Positions 1 to 8,863 of a DNA stretch of 64,000 nucleotides are shown here, in pieces. Origin of the DNA: Mesorhizobium carmichaelinearum (GTDB taxonomy: Bacteria > Pseudomonadota > Alphaproteobacteria > Rhizobiales > Rhizobiaceae). Under the pieces are notes generated by a model. The model searched no databases. It was given only the letters and a program-made list of their open reading frames with translations, and was not told where the DNA came from. The translations under genes and the position numbers were made by a program. The DNA is taken from contig NZ_FZQR01000012.1 in assembly GCF_900199455.1 (NCBI RefSeq), positions 1-64,000 of the forward strand. The letters run 5' to 3'. The number at the start of each line of letters is the position of its first letter. Position 1 is the stretch's first letter.

Positions 1-92
1 GCACAAAGCGCACTCATCGTCTCCTCACCCGCAAGGCAATCCACAACAAACCGTAGCCGCTCGTCCATGATGCCAGTCTCTCGCCAAACCAT
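1..92 (-). CDS. IS481-family transposase, N-terminal fragment (runs off window)
   Basis: Thirty residues are visible, beginning MVWRETGIMDERLRF and continuing with CLAGEETMSALC. The MDERLRFV stretch followed by a short helix-turn-helix start (MSALC) resembles the N-terminus of IS481-type DDE transposases. A purine-rich Shine-Dalgarno (GGAGG on the minus strand) precedes the ATG by a few bases. The catalytic DDE core is outside the window, so intactness cannot be judged. Confidence 0.6.
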   Translation of the reverse strand, partial: MVWRETGIMDERLRFVVDCLAGEETMSALC

Positions 93-170
93 CGCCGGTC
101 CTCCGGCGGACAAGAAAACTGTCACCCATGCTATCGGTCCATTCTGTTACCTATCTATCCGGTTCGGACA
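1..170 (-). mobile_element. IS481-type insertion sequence, truncated by window edge
   Basis: The left edge carries the 5' end of a transposase gene reading leftward (start at 92). Read on the minus strand, the element appears to begin with TGTCCGAACCGGATAG at 170. IS481-family elements typically start with TGT and have long terminal inverted repeats, so 170 is the inferred outer boundary. The opposite end and the target duplication lie outside the window, so the boundary rests on one side only. Confidence 0.55.
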
Positions 171-178
171 CGACAGCG

Positions 179-235
179 TCCCTCGCCCCGTTTACGGGGA
201 GAGGATGCCGGCAGGCAGGTGAGGGGCGGCGCCGA
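179..235. repeat. Type B intergenic palindromic unit (single copy)
   Basis: A solitary unit with a small CCCCGTTTACGGGG hairpin followed by ATGCCGGCAGGCAGGTGAGGGG. It matches one arm of the paired type B repeats near 15514, 45838 and 50681. It lies just outside the IS end and upstream of the GlxA-family gene. It may be half of a pair whose partner was lost when the IS inserted. Confidence 0.7.
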
Positions 236-298
236 CGGTCCAGGTTCAAGCATCACCCCGATTGACCTAGCCCGCCATTCGCCCGAGATGTAGCGCCC

Positions 299-1267
299 AT
301 GGCGACGCGCGAACCCGAAAAACCAACCGAACCGCTCACCTTCGCGGTGCTGGTGTTCCCTGGCTTTCCGATGATGGCGTTCAGCTCGGTTATCGAGCCG
401 CTGCGCGCCGCCAACATCCTGGCGAAGCGGCAGTGTTATCGCTGGATCATCGTCGGCGGCACAAAAGGGGCGGTCGAGGCTTCGAACGGCGTCGTCATCC
501 AGCCAGGGTTCTATGCCGAGGATGCGCCGAAGGTCGATCGCATCGTCGTTTGTTCGGGCGGCGATGCCGACCATCTCGTTGCCGAAGACGCGGCGAGCTG
601 GATCCGCCGCAGCCTGCGCAATGGTGCCCATATCGGCGCAGTGGCGGATGCGGCGTTCTTCCTGGCGCGGGCCGGCCTGCTCGACGGCCATGCCTGCACC
701 TTGCACTGGACCAGCCAGGCCGCCTTCACCGAGGCGTTTCCCAACATCGAACTGCGGCGCGACCTCTATGTCATCGACCGCAAGCGTTTCACCTCGGCCG
801 GTGGCGTCGGCAGCCTCGACATGATGCTGGAGATCATCACTCGCGACTATGGCGCCGAGCTTGCCGCCGGCGTCGCCGAGTGGTTCGTGCACAGCCAGTT
901 GCGCTCCAGCGTCGACCGCAAGCTGATGCCATTGCGCCTACGCACCGGCGTGCAGAACGAGCTGGTGCTGTCGGCCATCGCCATCATGGAGGACGCGGTC
1001 GAAGAGCGGCTCAGCATGGCCGAGCTGACCGCCCGGCTCGGCGTGTCCTCCGACAAGCTCGAACGCTCCTTTCGCTCCGAACTCGCCATCTCGCCCAATG
1101 GCTATTACCGGCGCCTGCGGCTGAAGCGCGCCGCCGACCTCTTGGCGCATTCGACGCTTGCCGTGCGCGACGTGGCGCTCGCCTGCGGCTTTGCCTCGAT
1201 GTCGAGCTTTGCCCGGGCTTTTCGCGAGGAGCATGGGCATCCGCCGAAACTGGCGCGACGGCATTAG
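299..1267 (+). CDS. GlxA family transcriptional regulator (DJ-1/PfpI domain + AraC HTH)
   Basis: This 322-residue protein has two domains. Residues about 14-185 form a DJ-1/PfpI-like class I amidotransferase fold (start TFAVLVFPGFPMMAF, later HIGAVADAAFFLARAG). Residues about 220-320 form an AraC-type double helix-turn-helix, with SMAELTARLGVS and the closing FASMSSFARAFREEHG. GlxA-type regulators commonly control catabolism of quaternary amines or other small nitrogenous metabolites, with the N-terminal domain as a degenerate ligand sensor. It lies upstream of three co-directional hydrolase genes and is the obvious candidate to regulate them. The inducer cannot be read from sequence. Confidence 0.9.
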   Translation: MATREPEKPTEPLTFAVLVFPGFPMMAFSSVIEPLRAANILAKRQCYRWIIVGGTKGAVEASNGVVIQPGFYAEDAPKVDRIVVCSGGDADHLVAEDAASWIRRSLRNGAHIGAVADAAFFLARAGLLDGHACTLHWTSQAAFTEAFPNIELRRDLYVIDRKRFTSAGGVGSLDMMLEIITRDYGAELAAGVAEWFVHSQLRSSVDRKLMPLRLRTGVQNELVLSAIAIMEDAVEERLSMAELTARLGVSSDKLERSFRSELAISPNGYYRRLRLKRAADLLAHSTLAVRDVALACGFASMSSFARAFREEHGHPPKLARRH

Positions 1268-1306
1268 AGTCGGCGCTCGCTGACGCGATGAGACGTTGGC
1301 GGGACA

Positions 1307-1465
1307 GCGCCCCCCTCTGTCCTGCCGGACATCTCCCCCACTTGGGGGGAGATCGCTGTCATCGCTGCTTTCGCCAATTTCCAAGGTTGAAAAGTGAAGC
1401 GCGGCCGGCGAAGCTGCCAATCTCCCCCCTCGTGGGGGAGATGCCCGGCAGGGCAGAGGGGGGCG
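1307..1465. repeat. Type A paired inverted repeat (A1), fills the 1268-1590 gap
   Basis: Two arms of about 46 bp face each other across a spacer of about 66 bp. The left arm (1307-1353) reads CCCCCCTCTG, then CTGCCGGACATCTCC, then a CCCCCA/GGGGGG mini-hairpin. The right arm (1420-1465) is its reverse complement. Nothing else gene-like was seen in this 323-bp gap. It separates the regulator from the M24 gene, so the latter needs its own promoter or read-through. Confidence 0.85.
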
Positions 1466-1590
1466 TGACGGAGCGCGGCGCAACTGATTGGCCGGCGGCA
1501 TCTCGCACAACAAACGCGGTTTTCCGCACAATGCTTCCGCCCCTCCTGCGCCATGGTCGGACCTCCCAACCGACCCAAGGCCAGACACAA

Positions 1591-2886
1591 ATGAGCATCG
1601 TCGTATTCGACCCCGACAGCACCGAGGACGTCGACTTCAAGGACCGCATGCGCCACCCCGCCGCCGCCGATCCTGCGGGCGGCATGTGGCTGTCCGACAC
1701 CGAGCCGTCCTTCATCGATGCCGACGCGCTGCGCAAAGGCCGGCTGGCCAAATTGCGCGGCTGGATGCGCGAGGCCGGCTATGGCGGCGTCGTTTTGTTC
1801 GACCCTTACAACCAGCGCTACGCCACCGGCTCGCGCAACATGTTCGGCTATTTCCTGCGCAACTCGACCCGCTATTTCTTCATCCCCACCGAAGGGCCGA
1901 TCGTGCTGTTCGAATATCCGCAGAGCTATCATGTCTCGATGGTGCTCGACACGATCGACGAGGCGCGTCCGTCCAAGCTCGTCTGGTCGTCGGTGTCAGG
2001 CCGCGACGACGAGACCGCCGGCCCGTTCGCCGACGAGATCGCCGAATTGTTGAAGAAGCATGGCGGCGGCTCGATGAAGCTCGGGCTCGACCGCTGCAGC
2101 CATTTGCAGGCGCTGGCGCTCGAGAAACGCAGCTGCGAGGTCCGCGATTGCCAGGGCGAGATCCTGGCGGTGCGAGCGGTGAAGACACCGGAGGAGGTAA
2201 AATGCCTGCAGGTGTCGATGGCCGGCGCCGAGGCCGCCGTCTATGCGGTGCGCGAGGCGATCAAGCCCGGCGTCTCCGAAAACGACCTGTTCGCCATCAT
2301 GTATGGCGAGGTGATCCGCCAGGGCGGCGAGTTCATCGAGACGCGGCTCTTAACCTCCGGCCAGCGCACCAATCCATGGTTCAACGAGGCCAGCGGCCGC
2401 AAGATCCGGCCGGGCGAGTTGCTGGCGCTCGATACCGACACGATCGGCTGCTACGGCTATTATTCCGATTTTTCGCGCACCTTCCGCTGCGGGCCGGGCA
2501 AGCCGACCGATTACCAGAAGTCGCTCTACCGCATGGCGCATGAGCAGGTTCAGCACAATATTTCGATCGTGAAGCCCGGCATGGCGTTTCGCGAGATCGC
2601 CGAGAAGGCGTGGAAGATCCCCGACCGCTTTGTCGACCAACGCTACACGTCGGTGATGCACGGCGTCGGCATGCATGGCGAGACACCGTTCATCGCGCAT
2701 GCCATGGATTACGAGACCTATGGCCGCGACGGCCATATCGTGCCAGGCATGGTGGTGAGCGTGGAAAGCTATATCGGCGAAAAGGGTGGCCGCGAAGGCG
2801 TCAAGCTGGAGGACGAGATCCTGATCACCGAGACGGGCACAGAGCTTCTGTCGCGCTTTCCCTATGAGGATGAGTTTTTGGCGTGA
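1591..2886 (+). CDS. M24 family metallohydrolase, DddP-like
   Basis: This 431-residue protein has a creatinase-like N-domain and a pita-bread M24 C-domain. The metal-binding set is visible: D281, D283 and D293 (motifs ALDTDTIG and SDFSRTF), H357 (MHGVGMHG), E392 (VVSVES) and E407 (KLEDEI). Spacing and flanks (NPWF before the metal site) resemble DddP, the M24-type DMSP lyase, more than ordinary prolidase. However, the position I recall as the proposed DddP catalytic Asp (six residues after the His) is Gly here, so lyase activity is doubtful. The ATG at 1591 is chosen because the frame upstream is regulator shadow and repeat. The next gene starts inside its stop codon, implying translational coupling. 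Confidence 0.85.
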   Translation: MSIVVFDPDSTEDVDFKDRMRHPAAADPAGGMWLSDTEPSFIDADALRKGRLAKLRGWMREAGYGGVVLFDPYNQRYATGSRNMFGYFLRNSTRYFFIPTEGPIVLFEYPQSYHVSMVLDTIDEARPSKLVWSSVSGRDDETAGPFADEIAELLKKHGGGSMKLGLDRCSHLQALALEKRSCEVRDCQGEILAVRAVKTPEEVKCLQVSMAGAEAAVYAVREAIKPGVSENDLFAIMYGEVIRQGGEFIETRLLTSGQRTNPWFNEASGRKIRPGELLALDTDTIGCYGYYSDFSRTFRCGPGKPTDYQKSLYRMAHEQVQHNISIVKPGMAFREIAEKAWKIPDRFVDQRYTSVMHGVGMHGETPFIAHAMDYETYGRDGHIVPGMVVSVESYIGEKGGREGVKLEDEILITETGTELLSRFPYEDEFLA

Positions 2887-3563
2887 AGGCTCCCATCTCC
2901 ATCAAGCGCGGCACGGTCGCCGCTATCTTCATCGACCTGCAGGAAGAGCACCGGCAGGATCCGCGCTATCTGGTCGAGGGCTTTGCCGGCATCCTCGCCA
3001 ACGTCCAGCGCCTGCAAGAAGCGGCGCGCGCAAACCATGTGCCGCTCCAGCACTGGGCCTATATTGTCGATCTCGACAAGCAGGACCGGCCCTTTCATCC
3101 GCTCAGTGCCGATGGCAAGTCGGCCTTTTCCGACAAGAGCGACCCGTTGACGGAGATCTGCCATGAAGTGGCGCCCACTGACGGCGAGGCGCTGCTCATC
3201 AAGGCCGAGGCAAGCGCCTTCCGATCAGGGCCGGCGGCCGGTCGGCTCAAGGCGTCCGGCATCGAATGGCTTGTTATCGCCGGCGTGTGGACCGAGGCCT
3301 GCATCGACGCCACGGTGAAAGACGCGGTGGCAAAGGGATTCCGCGTGCTGCTTGTCAAGGATGCCTGTGGCAGCGGCAGTGCGGCCATGCACCAGACCGG
3401 CATCCTCAACCTGGCCAACCGGCTCTATGGCGGTGCGGTCACCGATACGGACGGCGCCTGCCGCTTGCTGGCCGGCGAGACGGTCACCGCCTGGCAGGTC
3501 GAGGGCTCGGTGCCGCTGCGCTTCACCTTCGACAATGCGGCCGCGCTCTACGCCGATTTATGA
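2883..3563 (+). CDS. Isochorismatase-like cysteine hydrolase
   Basis: This 226-residue protein has the cysteine hydrolase catalytic triad: D18 (IFIDLQEEH), K107 (LLIKAEAS) and C140 (GVWTEACIDATV). The family includes isochorismatases, nicotinamidases, N-carbamoylsarcosine amidases and biuret/ureido hydrolases, and substrate cannot be assigned. It starts with GTG at 2883, overlapping the preceding stop (GTGA). This fixes the start and indicates an operon with the M24 gene. With a GlxA-type regulator upstream, a role in breaking an amide or ureido bond of a small N-compound is a reasonable inference. Confidence 0.88.
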   Translation: MKAPISIKRGTVAAIFIDLQEEHRQDPRYLVEGFAGILANVQRLQEAARANHVPLQHWAYIVDLDKQDRPFHPLSADGKSAFSDKSDPLTEICHEVAPTDGEALLIKAEASAFRSGPAAGRLKASGIEWLVIAGVWTEACIDATVKDAVAKGFRVLLVKDACGSGSAAMHQTGILNLANRLYGGAVTDTDGACRLLAGETVTAWQVEGSVPLRFTFDNAAALYADL

Positions 3564-3575
3564 CAGCAGACCGAC

Positions 3576-4523
<948 letters not shown>

Positions 4524-4529
<6 letters not shown>

Positions 4530-5249
4530 GGACGCCGCGGCGCCTGCTTCAGACGAATTGGCCTTCAGCCAGAGCGCCTTTTCGCCGAGCGTGGCGACCA
4601 TGGCGGCGTGCGCCGCGCGCTCCGCTTCAGTCAGGCGCGGCAGCAGCGGCCTCGGGCGCTCGGCGACGATGATCTCGATGTGGCGGACATTCTCGCCCTG
4701 CGCCGGCGCGGTGGCGCTGTCGAGGATGAGAGCAGCCTGCTTGCCGCCGATCAGCTCGATATAGACCTCGGCCAGCAATTCGGAATCGAGCAGCGCGCCG
4801 TGCTTGGTGCGTTTTGTGTTGTCGATGCCGTAGCGCCGGCAGAGCGCGTCGAGCGAGTTGGGACCCATCGGATGCTTGCGGCGCGCCAGCGCCAGCGTAT
4901 CGACGACAAGGCCCGGATCGACGACGGGATGGCCGAGCCGGCCGAATTCGACATTGAGGAAGCCGATATCGAAGGTGGCGTTATGGGCAACCAGCTTGGC
5001 GCCGTCGGTGAAGGTGAGCCATTCCTCGGCGATGTCGGCAAAGGTCGGCTTGCCCGCGAGATCCGCCGCACTGATGCCGTGCACCGCCTGCGCCTCCTCA
5101 TGGATCGCTCGGCCTTGCGGGTTGATATAGTGGTGGAACGTCCTGCCGGTCGGGAAACGGTTGACCAGCTCAACGCCGCCCAGCTCGATCACGCGGTCGT
5201 CGCGCGAATCAAGGCCGGTGGTTTCGGTATCGAAGATGATCTCGCGCAT
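4524..5249 (-). CDS. dnaQ: DNA polymerase III epsilon subunit (proofreading exonuclease)
   Basis: This 241-residue DEDD exonuclease has Exo I FDTETTGLD near the N-terminus, Exo II HNATFDIGFLN and Exo III HGALLDSELLAEVY with the DEDDh His. It corresponds to the proofreading subunit that pairs with DnaE. The C-terminus (RLTEAERAAHAAMV) matches the alphaproteobacterial form. It is last in a leftward series ppsR, maf, aroE, coaE, dnaQ that is conserved beside the chromosomal origin in this class. A 75-bp gap separates it from coaE, with a small GCTCC-AAA-GGAGC hairpin at about 5258-5270. Confidence 0.95.
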
Positions 5250-5324
5250 CGAATCAGTCGCTCCAAAGGAGCAGAATCATGACACCGGAACAAAATGGCA
5301 ATGGGCAATGCTGACGGCCTGCCG

Positions 5325-5930
5325 TCAGGAGCCTGCTTTGCCGGACTTATCCCCGGAGAGTTCGGCGATGATGGTGGCGACGGTGGAACGCGCCGCATCC
5401 AGACCCTGACCGGTGTCGATGACGAAATCCGCCAGCCTGCGTTTCTCCTCATCCGGCACCTGCTTGGCCAGGATCGCCGCCAGCTTTTCCTCGGTCATGC
5501 CCGGCCGCGCCAGCACGCGCTGGCGCTGGACTTCGGCGGGCGCCGTGACGACGACGACCTTGTCGACGCGGCCACGGCCGCCGGTTTCGAACAGCAGCGG
5601 AATGTCGAGCACGGCGATCGATTCGCCGGCGTTACGATGCCTGGCCAGGAAGGCGTCGGCATCGGCGCGGACCAGAGGATGGATGATCGCTTCCAGCTGT
5701 TTCAGCGCGGTGGCGTCGCCGAGGACGCGGGCGCCTAGCTTGGCGCGGTCGACCACGCCACCAACAGTGGTGCCGGGAAAGGCGGCCTCGACCAAAGGTG
5801 CCGCCGCGCCCGAATAGAGGCGATGCACCGCCTCGTCGGAATCGTGGACCGGCACGCCAGCCTCGGCAAACATTTTCGCCGTCGTCGACTTGCCCATGCC
5901 GATCGAACCGGTGAGACCGAGCACGATCAT
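5325..5930 (-). CDS. coaE: Dephospho-CoA kinase
   Basis: This 201-residue P-loop kinase begins MIVLGLTGSIGMGKST (Walker A) and contains the CoA-binding segment VPVHDSDEAVHRLY. It catalyses the last step of coenzyme A synthesis, ATP-dependent 3'-phosphorylation of dephospho-CoA, in the cytosol. Length is normal for the family. The start ATG overlaps the aroE stop by four bases (ATGA), showing translational coupling in the aroE-coaE unit. Confidence 0.95.
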   Translation of the reverse strand: MIVLGLTGSIGMGKSTTAKMFAEAGVPVHDSDEAVHRLYSGAAAPLVEAAFPGTTVGGVVDRAKLGARVLGDATALKQLEAIIHPLVRADADAFLARHRNAGESIAVLDIPLLFETGGRGRVDKVVVVTAPAEVQRQRVLARPGMTEEKLAAILAKQVPDEEKRRLADFVIDTGQGLDAARSTVATIIAELSGDKSGKAGS

Positions 5931-6769
5931 GGTTTCGGCACCAGATCGGCGACTATGAGTGCGCGCAGCTCGGCCGTGACCTGCGGCCTGACGCCGAACC
6001 AGTGTTCGAAGCCGGGCACGGCCTGGTTGAGCAGCATGCCGAGGCCGTCGACCGTCTTCAGCCCCTTGGCGCGGGCGGCGGCGAGCAGCGGCGTTTCGAG
6101 CGGCACATAGACGAGGTCGGTGACGATGGCGTGGTCGGGCAGCAAAGCCGGATCGGCGGCGAGGCCTTCATTGCCGACCATGCCAAGCGCGGTGGTGTTG
6201 ATCAGCAGGCCGGCATCGGCCAGCAATTCATTGGTCGCCGTCGTGCCATGCGCCGAGATGCCGGCGCCGAAACGATCGCGCAATTCCTGCGCCCGGGCCA
6301 GCGTGCGGTTGACGATACGGATGTCCGCGACACCGCGCTGCTTCAGCGCCTGGATGACGGCGCGCGATGCGCCGCCGGCGCCGAGCACCACCGCCGGTCC
6401 CGTACTCGCCCAGCCCGGCGCGTAATCATCAAGGTTGGCGGCAAAGCCGTGACCATCGGTGTTGCCGCCCCACAGGACGTCGTCCTCGAACCACAGCGTG
6501 TTGACGGCGCCGATCTCTTCCGCCGCCTGGTCGCGGCGACCGGCCAGCGCGAAGGCGGCCTCCTTGTGCGGGATGGTGACATTGCCGCCGCGAAACCCGT
6601 TTGCCTGCAAAGTGCCAATGAAGTCGGAAAAATCCTGTGGCGCTACATCGATCGCCTCGTAGCTGCCGTCGATACCGTGTTTGGCCAGCCAGTGGCCGTG
6701 GATCTTCGGCGAGCGCGAATGCTTGATCGGGTGGCCGGTGACGAAGGCTTTTTTTGACGCCTCAGCCAT
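5927..6769 (-). CDS. aroE: Shikimate dehydrogenase
   Basis: This 280-residue protein has substrate-binding motif HSRSPKIHGHWL, the catalytic Lys region NVTIPHKEAAF, NADP-binding GAGGASRAVIQAL with NRTLARA, and the C-terminal LNQAVPGFEHWFG. It reduces 3-dehydroshikimate in the shikimate pathway. The start at 6769 (MAEASKKAF) is preferred over an upstream in-frame ATG that would extend far into maf. The chosen start overlaps the maf stop by eight bases. Confidence 0.94.
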   Translation of the reverse strand: MAEASKKAFVTGHPIKHSRSPKIHGHWLAKHGIDGSYEAIDVAPQDFSDFIGTLQANGFRGGNVTIPHKEAAFALAGRRDQAAEEIGAVNTLWFEDDVLWGGNTDGHGFAANLDDYAPGWASTGPAVVLGAGGASRAVIQALKQRGVADIRIVNRTLARAQELRDRFGAGISAHGTTATNELLADAGLLINTTALGMVGNEGLAADPALLPDHAIVTDLVYVPLETPLLAAARAKGLKTVDGLGMLLNQAVPGFEHWFGVRPQVTAELRALIVADLVPKP

Positions 6770-7361
6770 CGATCGCTCCCAGCGTGCGCAGTTCCGCCAG
6801 CAGCGGCAAAAGCGGCAGGCCGACAATCGTAAAATGGTCGCCCTCGATCTTCTCGAACAGCTGGATGCCTTCGCCTTCGATCTGGTAAGCGCCGACGCTG
6901 GTCAGCGCCTTGGCGCCGACGCGGGCGAGATGCCGGCCGATGAAACCAGGGTCGAGCTTGCGCATGGTCATGCCGGCGATGCCGACATGGCGCCACAGCA
7001 CCTGACCGTCGCGGACCAGAACGGCCGCACTGTTGAGCTGATGGGTCTGGCCCGACAGCGCCAGAAGATGGCGGCGCGCGCCTTCCATGTCGGCCGGCTT
7101 GTGGAACACTTCGTCGCCGAGCGACAAGGTCTGGTCGCAGCCGAGCACCAGCGCGCCGGGCCGACGCTCGCTGACCTCGGTGGCCTTGGCCTCGGCCAGC
7201 ACCAAGGCGACATCCTCGGGTGAAACACCGCTGTCCTGCAACGGCGCCTCGAGCGCGCGCTCGTCGACATCGGCCGGGACGGCTTCGACGTCGATGCCGG
7301 CATTGACCAGCATCGCCTTGCGGAACGGACTGCCTGAGGCGAGGATGATTTTTTCGGTCAT
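6762..7361 (-). CDS. maf: Maf/YceF family nucleotide pyrophosphatase
   Basis: This 199-residue protein has the Maf N-terminal signature LASGSPFRKAML, the catalytic region LVLGCDQTLSL, and the closing IVGLPLLPLLAEL. Maf proteins hydrolyse non-canonical or methylated nucleoside triphosphates to monophosphates in the cytosol. Start at 7361 (MTEKIILASGS) is the family start; an upstream in-frame ATG would lie in the type A repeat. The gene overlaps aroE downstream. Confidence 0.92.
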   Translation of the reverse strand: MTEKIILASGSPFRKAMLVNAGIDVEAVPADVDERALEAPLQDSGVSPEDVALVLAEAKATEVSERRPGALVLGCDQTLSLGDEVFHKPADMEGARRHLLALSGQTHQLNSAAVLVRDGQVLWRHVGIAGMTMRKLDPGFIGRHLARVGAKALTSVGAYQIEGEGIQLFEKIEGDHFTIVGLPLLPLLAELRTLGAIDG

Positions 7362-7404
7362 GTTTGGTGCGCCTGGTTGATCGCCGTTAATTGCGGCAGG
7401 GAGG

Positions 7405-7594
7405 TCGCGTCCGGTCGAACCGACCCCCTCTGGCCTGCCGGCCATCTCCCCCTCAAGGGGGGAGATCGGCAGCTTCGGCGCCTCGCCATACTTGCAACGT
7501 TGAAAGTTGGCGAAAGCAATGAGGAGCTTGATCTCCCTCCTTGAGGGGGAGATGGCCGGCAGGCCAGAGGGGGTCGGGTCGACTGGGCGCGACC
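7405..7594. repeat. Type A paired inverted repeat (A2) between maf and ppsR
   Basis: Two arms of about 62 bp, reverse complementary with few mismatches. The left arm runs from GCGTCCGGTCGAACC through CCCCTCTGGCCTGCCGG to the CTCAAG-centred mini-hairpin, and the right arm mirrors it. The spacer is about 65 bp. The 275-bp gap holds nothing else recognisable. Maf, transcribed leftward, must have its promoter in or near this repeat. Confidence 0.85.
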
Positions 7595-7636
7595 TTCTTG
7601 CAACAGATGAAAGCGCGCGTGAAGGATCGCGACATT

Positions 7637-8458
7637 TTACCTGTTCTTCCCCCGCAGGGCAACGATGGCCGCGGCCGTTTCCTCGATCGAGCGGCGGCTG
7701 ACGTCGATCATCGGCCAGCCATGGCGCGTGCAGATCTGGCGGGCGTAGGCGAGCTCTTCGGTGATGGCGGCGCGGTCGACGTAGTCGCCAGCCTCATAGG
7801 AGCTGCTGTTGCCGAGGATGCGGTTCTGGCGGACATGCGAGATGCGCTCGGCGGTGGCGATCAGCCCGACGATCAGCGGCTTCGAGGCGCTGACCAGGCT
7901 TTCCGGCACCGGCACGCCGAGTACGATCGGGATGTTGGCGGTCTTGATGCCGCGGTTGGCGAGATAAATGCTGGTCGGGGTCTTCGACGTCCGCGAAATG
8001 CCGATCAGCACGATATCGGCATCGTCCATATTGGCCGGCAGCTGGCCGTCATCATGCTCCATGGTGAAGTTCAACGCATCGATGCGGCGGAAATATTCGG
8101 CGTCGAGAACATGCTGGGCGCCGACGCGGCGGCCGGCCGGCGTGCCGAGATAGGACTGGAACACGGTCAGCACCGGCTCCAGCACCGACACACAGGGCAG
8201 GCCCATGGTGGCGCAGCGCTCGTCGATGCCGCGCGCCAGCTTCTGGTCGACGACCGTATAGAGGATAATGCCCGGCTCCTCCTCGATATCCTCGAACACC
8301 TTGGCCACCTGCTTTTCGGTGCGGATGAGCGGGTAGATATGCTCGATGGCCCGCGCGTCCTTGTATTGCGCCGAAGCCGCCCGCCCGGCGGCGAGCAGCG
8401 TTTCGCCGGTCGCGTCGGAAATCAGGTGCAGGTGAAAGAAGCTCTGGGGTTTGTTCAC
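7637..8458 (-). CDS. ppsR: PPDK/PEP synthetase regulatory protein (bifunctional kinase/pyrophosphorylase, DUF299)
   Basis: This 273-residue protein has the DUF299 signature: N-terminal FFHLHLISDATGETL and the P-loop-like GISRTSKTPTSIYLA. The family phosphorylates and dephosphorylates pyruvate phosphate dikinase or PEP synthetase on a Thr next to the catalytic His. The GTG at 8458 is chosen because homologues begin MNKPQSFFHLHL; upstream in-frame codons fall in the origin region. The gene diverges from hemE across the putative origin, the same arrangement as hemE/DUF299 around Caulobacter Cori. Confidence 0.92.
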   Translation of the reverse strand: MNKPQSFFHLHLISDATGETLLAAGRAASAQYKDARAIEHIYPLIRTEKQVAKVFEDIEEEPGIILYTVVDQKLARGIDERCATMGLPCVSVLEPVLTVFQSYLGTPAGRRVGAQHVLDAEYFRRIDALNFTMEHDDGQLPANMDDADIVLIGISRTSKTPTSIYLANRGIKTANIPIVLGVPVPESLVSASKPLIVGLIATAERISHVRQNRILGNSSSYEAGDYVDRAAITEELAYARQICTRHGWPMIDVSRRSIEETAAAIVALRGKNR

Positions 8459-8484
8459 AGGGATCACCTGGGGCTGTGGGCTTG

Positions 8485-8493
8485 TGTGGATAA
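8485..8493 (-). promoter_or_regulatory. DnaA box, perfect consensus
   Basis: TGTGGATAA on the plus strand equals TTATCCACA on the minus strand, the consensus DnaA box. It lies 27 bp upstream of the ppsR start, inside the hemE-proximal gap. Confidence 0.8.
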
Positions 8494-8543
8494 ACCGGGA
8501 CAGAAAGAGAGGCCGGTCGGAGGCGACTGTATCAGATGGCAGT

Positions 8544-8552
8544 TTGTCCACA
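8544..8552 (+). promoter_or_regulatory. DnaA box, one mismatch
   Basis: TTGTCCACA differs from TTATCCACA at one position. It lies about 50 bp from the perfect box and in the opposite orientation. Confidence 0.6.
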
Positions 8553-8863
8553 ATTCGCTGTGCTGTCAGCTTCGTCGGGCGGCTGGGGACAAGTCTGGGG
8601 ACCAGTTTTCTTGCTCTGCTTCCGTCCACAGGGCCGACTTTTCCCGAAGCATCCTAAGGCTTTGACTCCAGTGGCGGATTCCGAACTATCCCCAGAACCC
8701 TACATCCGGGAGAACGAAGCACGCGACAATATGCTTGCTGGTGTTTTTCGGGGCAAAGCGGGACAGGTGACAACCACCACAACCAACAGACTCTTAGAAT
8801 CAGAAGAATCTTAGATATAAGAATCTTTAAGATTATAGGCAGGCTGGGAGAGGCGAGCGCTCG

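Larger units (their letters stand above)
8459..8863. other. Candidate chromosomal replication origin (oriC) between ppsR and hemE
   Basis: This 405-bp non-coding gap contains a perfect DnaA box (TGTGGATAA, 8485-8493). One-mismatch boxes lie at 8451-8459 (TTGTTCACA) and 8544-8552 (TTGTCCACA), and a weaker one at 8686-8694 (CTATCCCCA). GANTC sites, the CcrM methylation target, are at 8664, 8677, 8789, 8797, 8806 and 8821, four of them in about 37 bp. An AT-rich stretch with repeated AGAATCTT-like words (about 8784-8838) could be the unwinding element. Known biology: alphaproteobacterial origins sit beside hemE, with DUF299 on the other side in Caulobacter. Function here is inferred. Confidence 0.75.

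Noticed and set aside
155..892. Minus-strand frame opposite the GlxA regulator
   Set aside because: It lies antisense to a gene with clear domains and its product has no recognisable motif.
433..1590. Upstream extension of the M24 frame through the regulator gene and repeat
   Set aside because: Translation there is Arg/His-rich noise out of frame with the GlxA-type protein; the family start is at 1591.
8451..8814. Short plus-strand frames in the hemE/ppsR gap
   Set aside because: No Shine-Dalgarno or family match, and the region has origin features instead.
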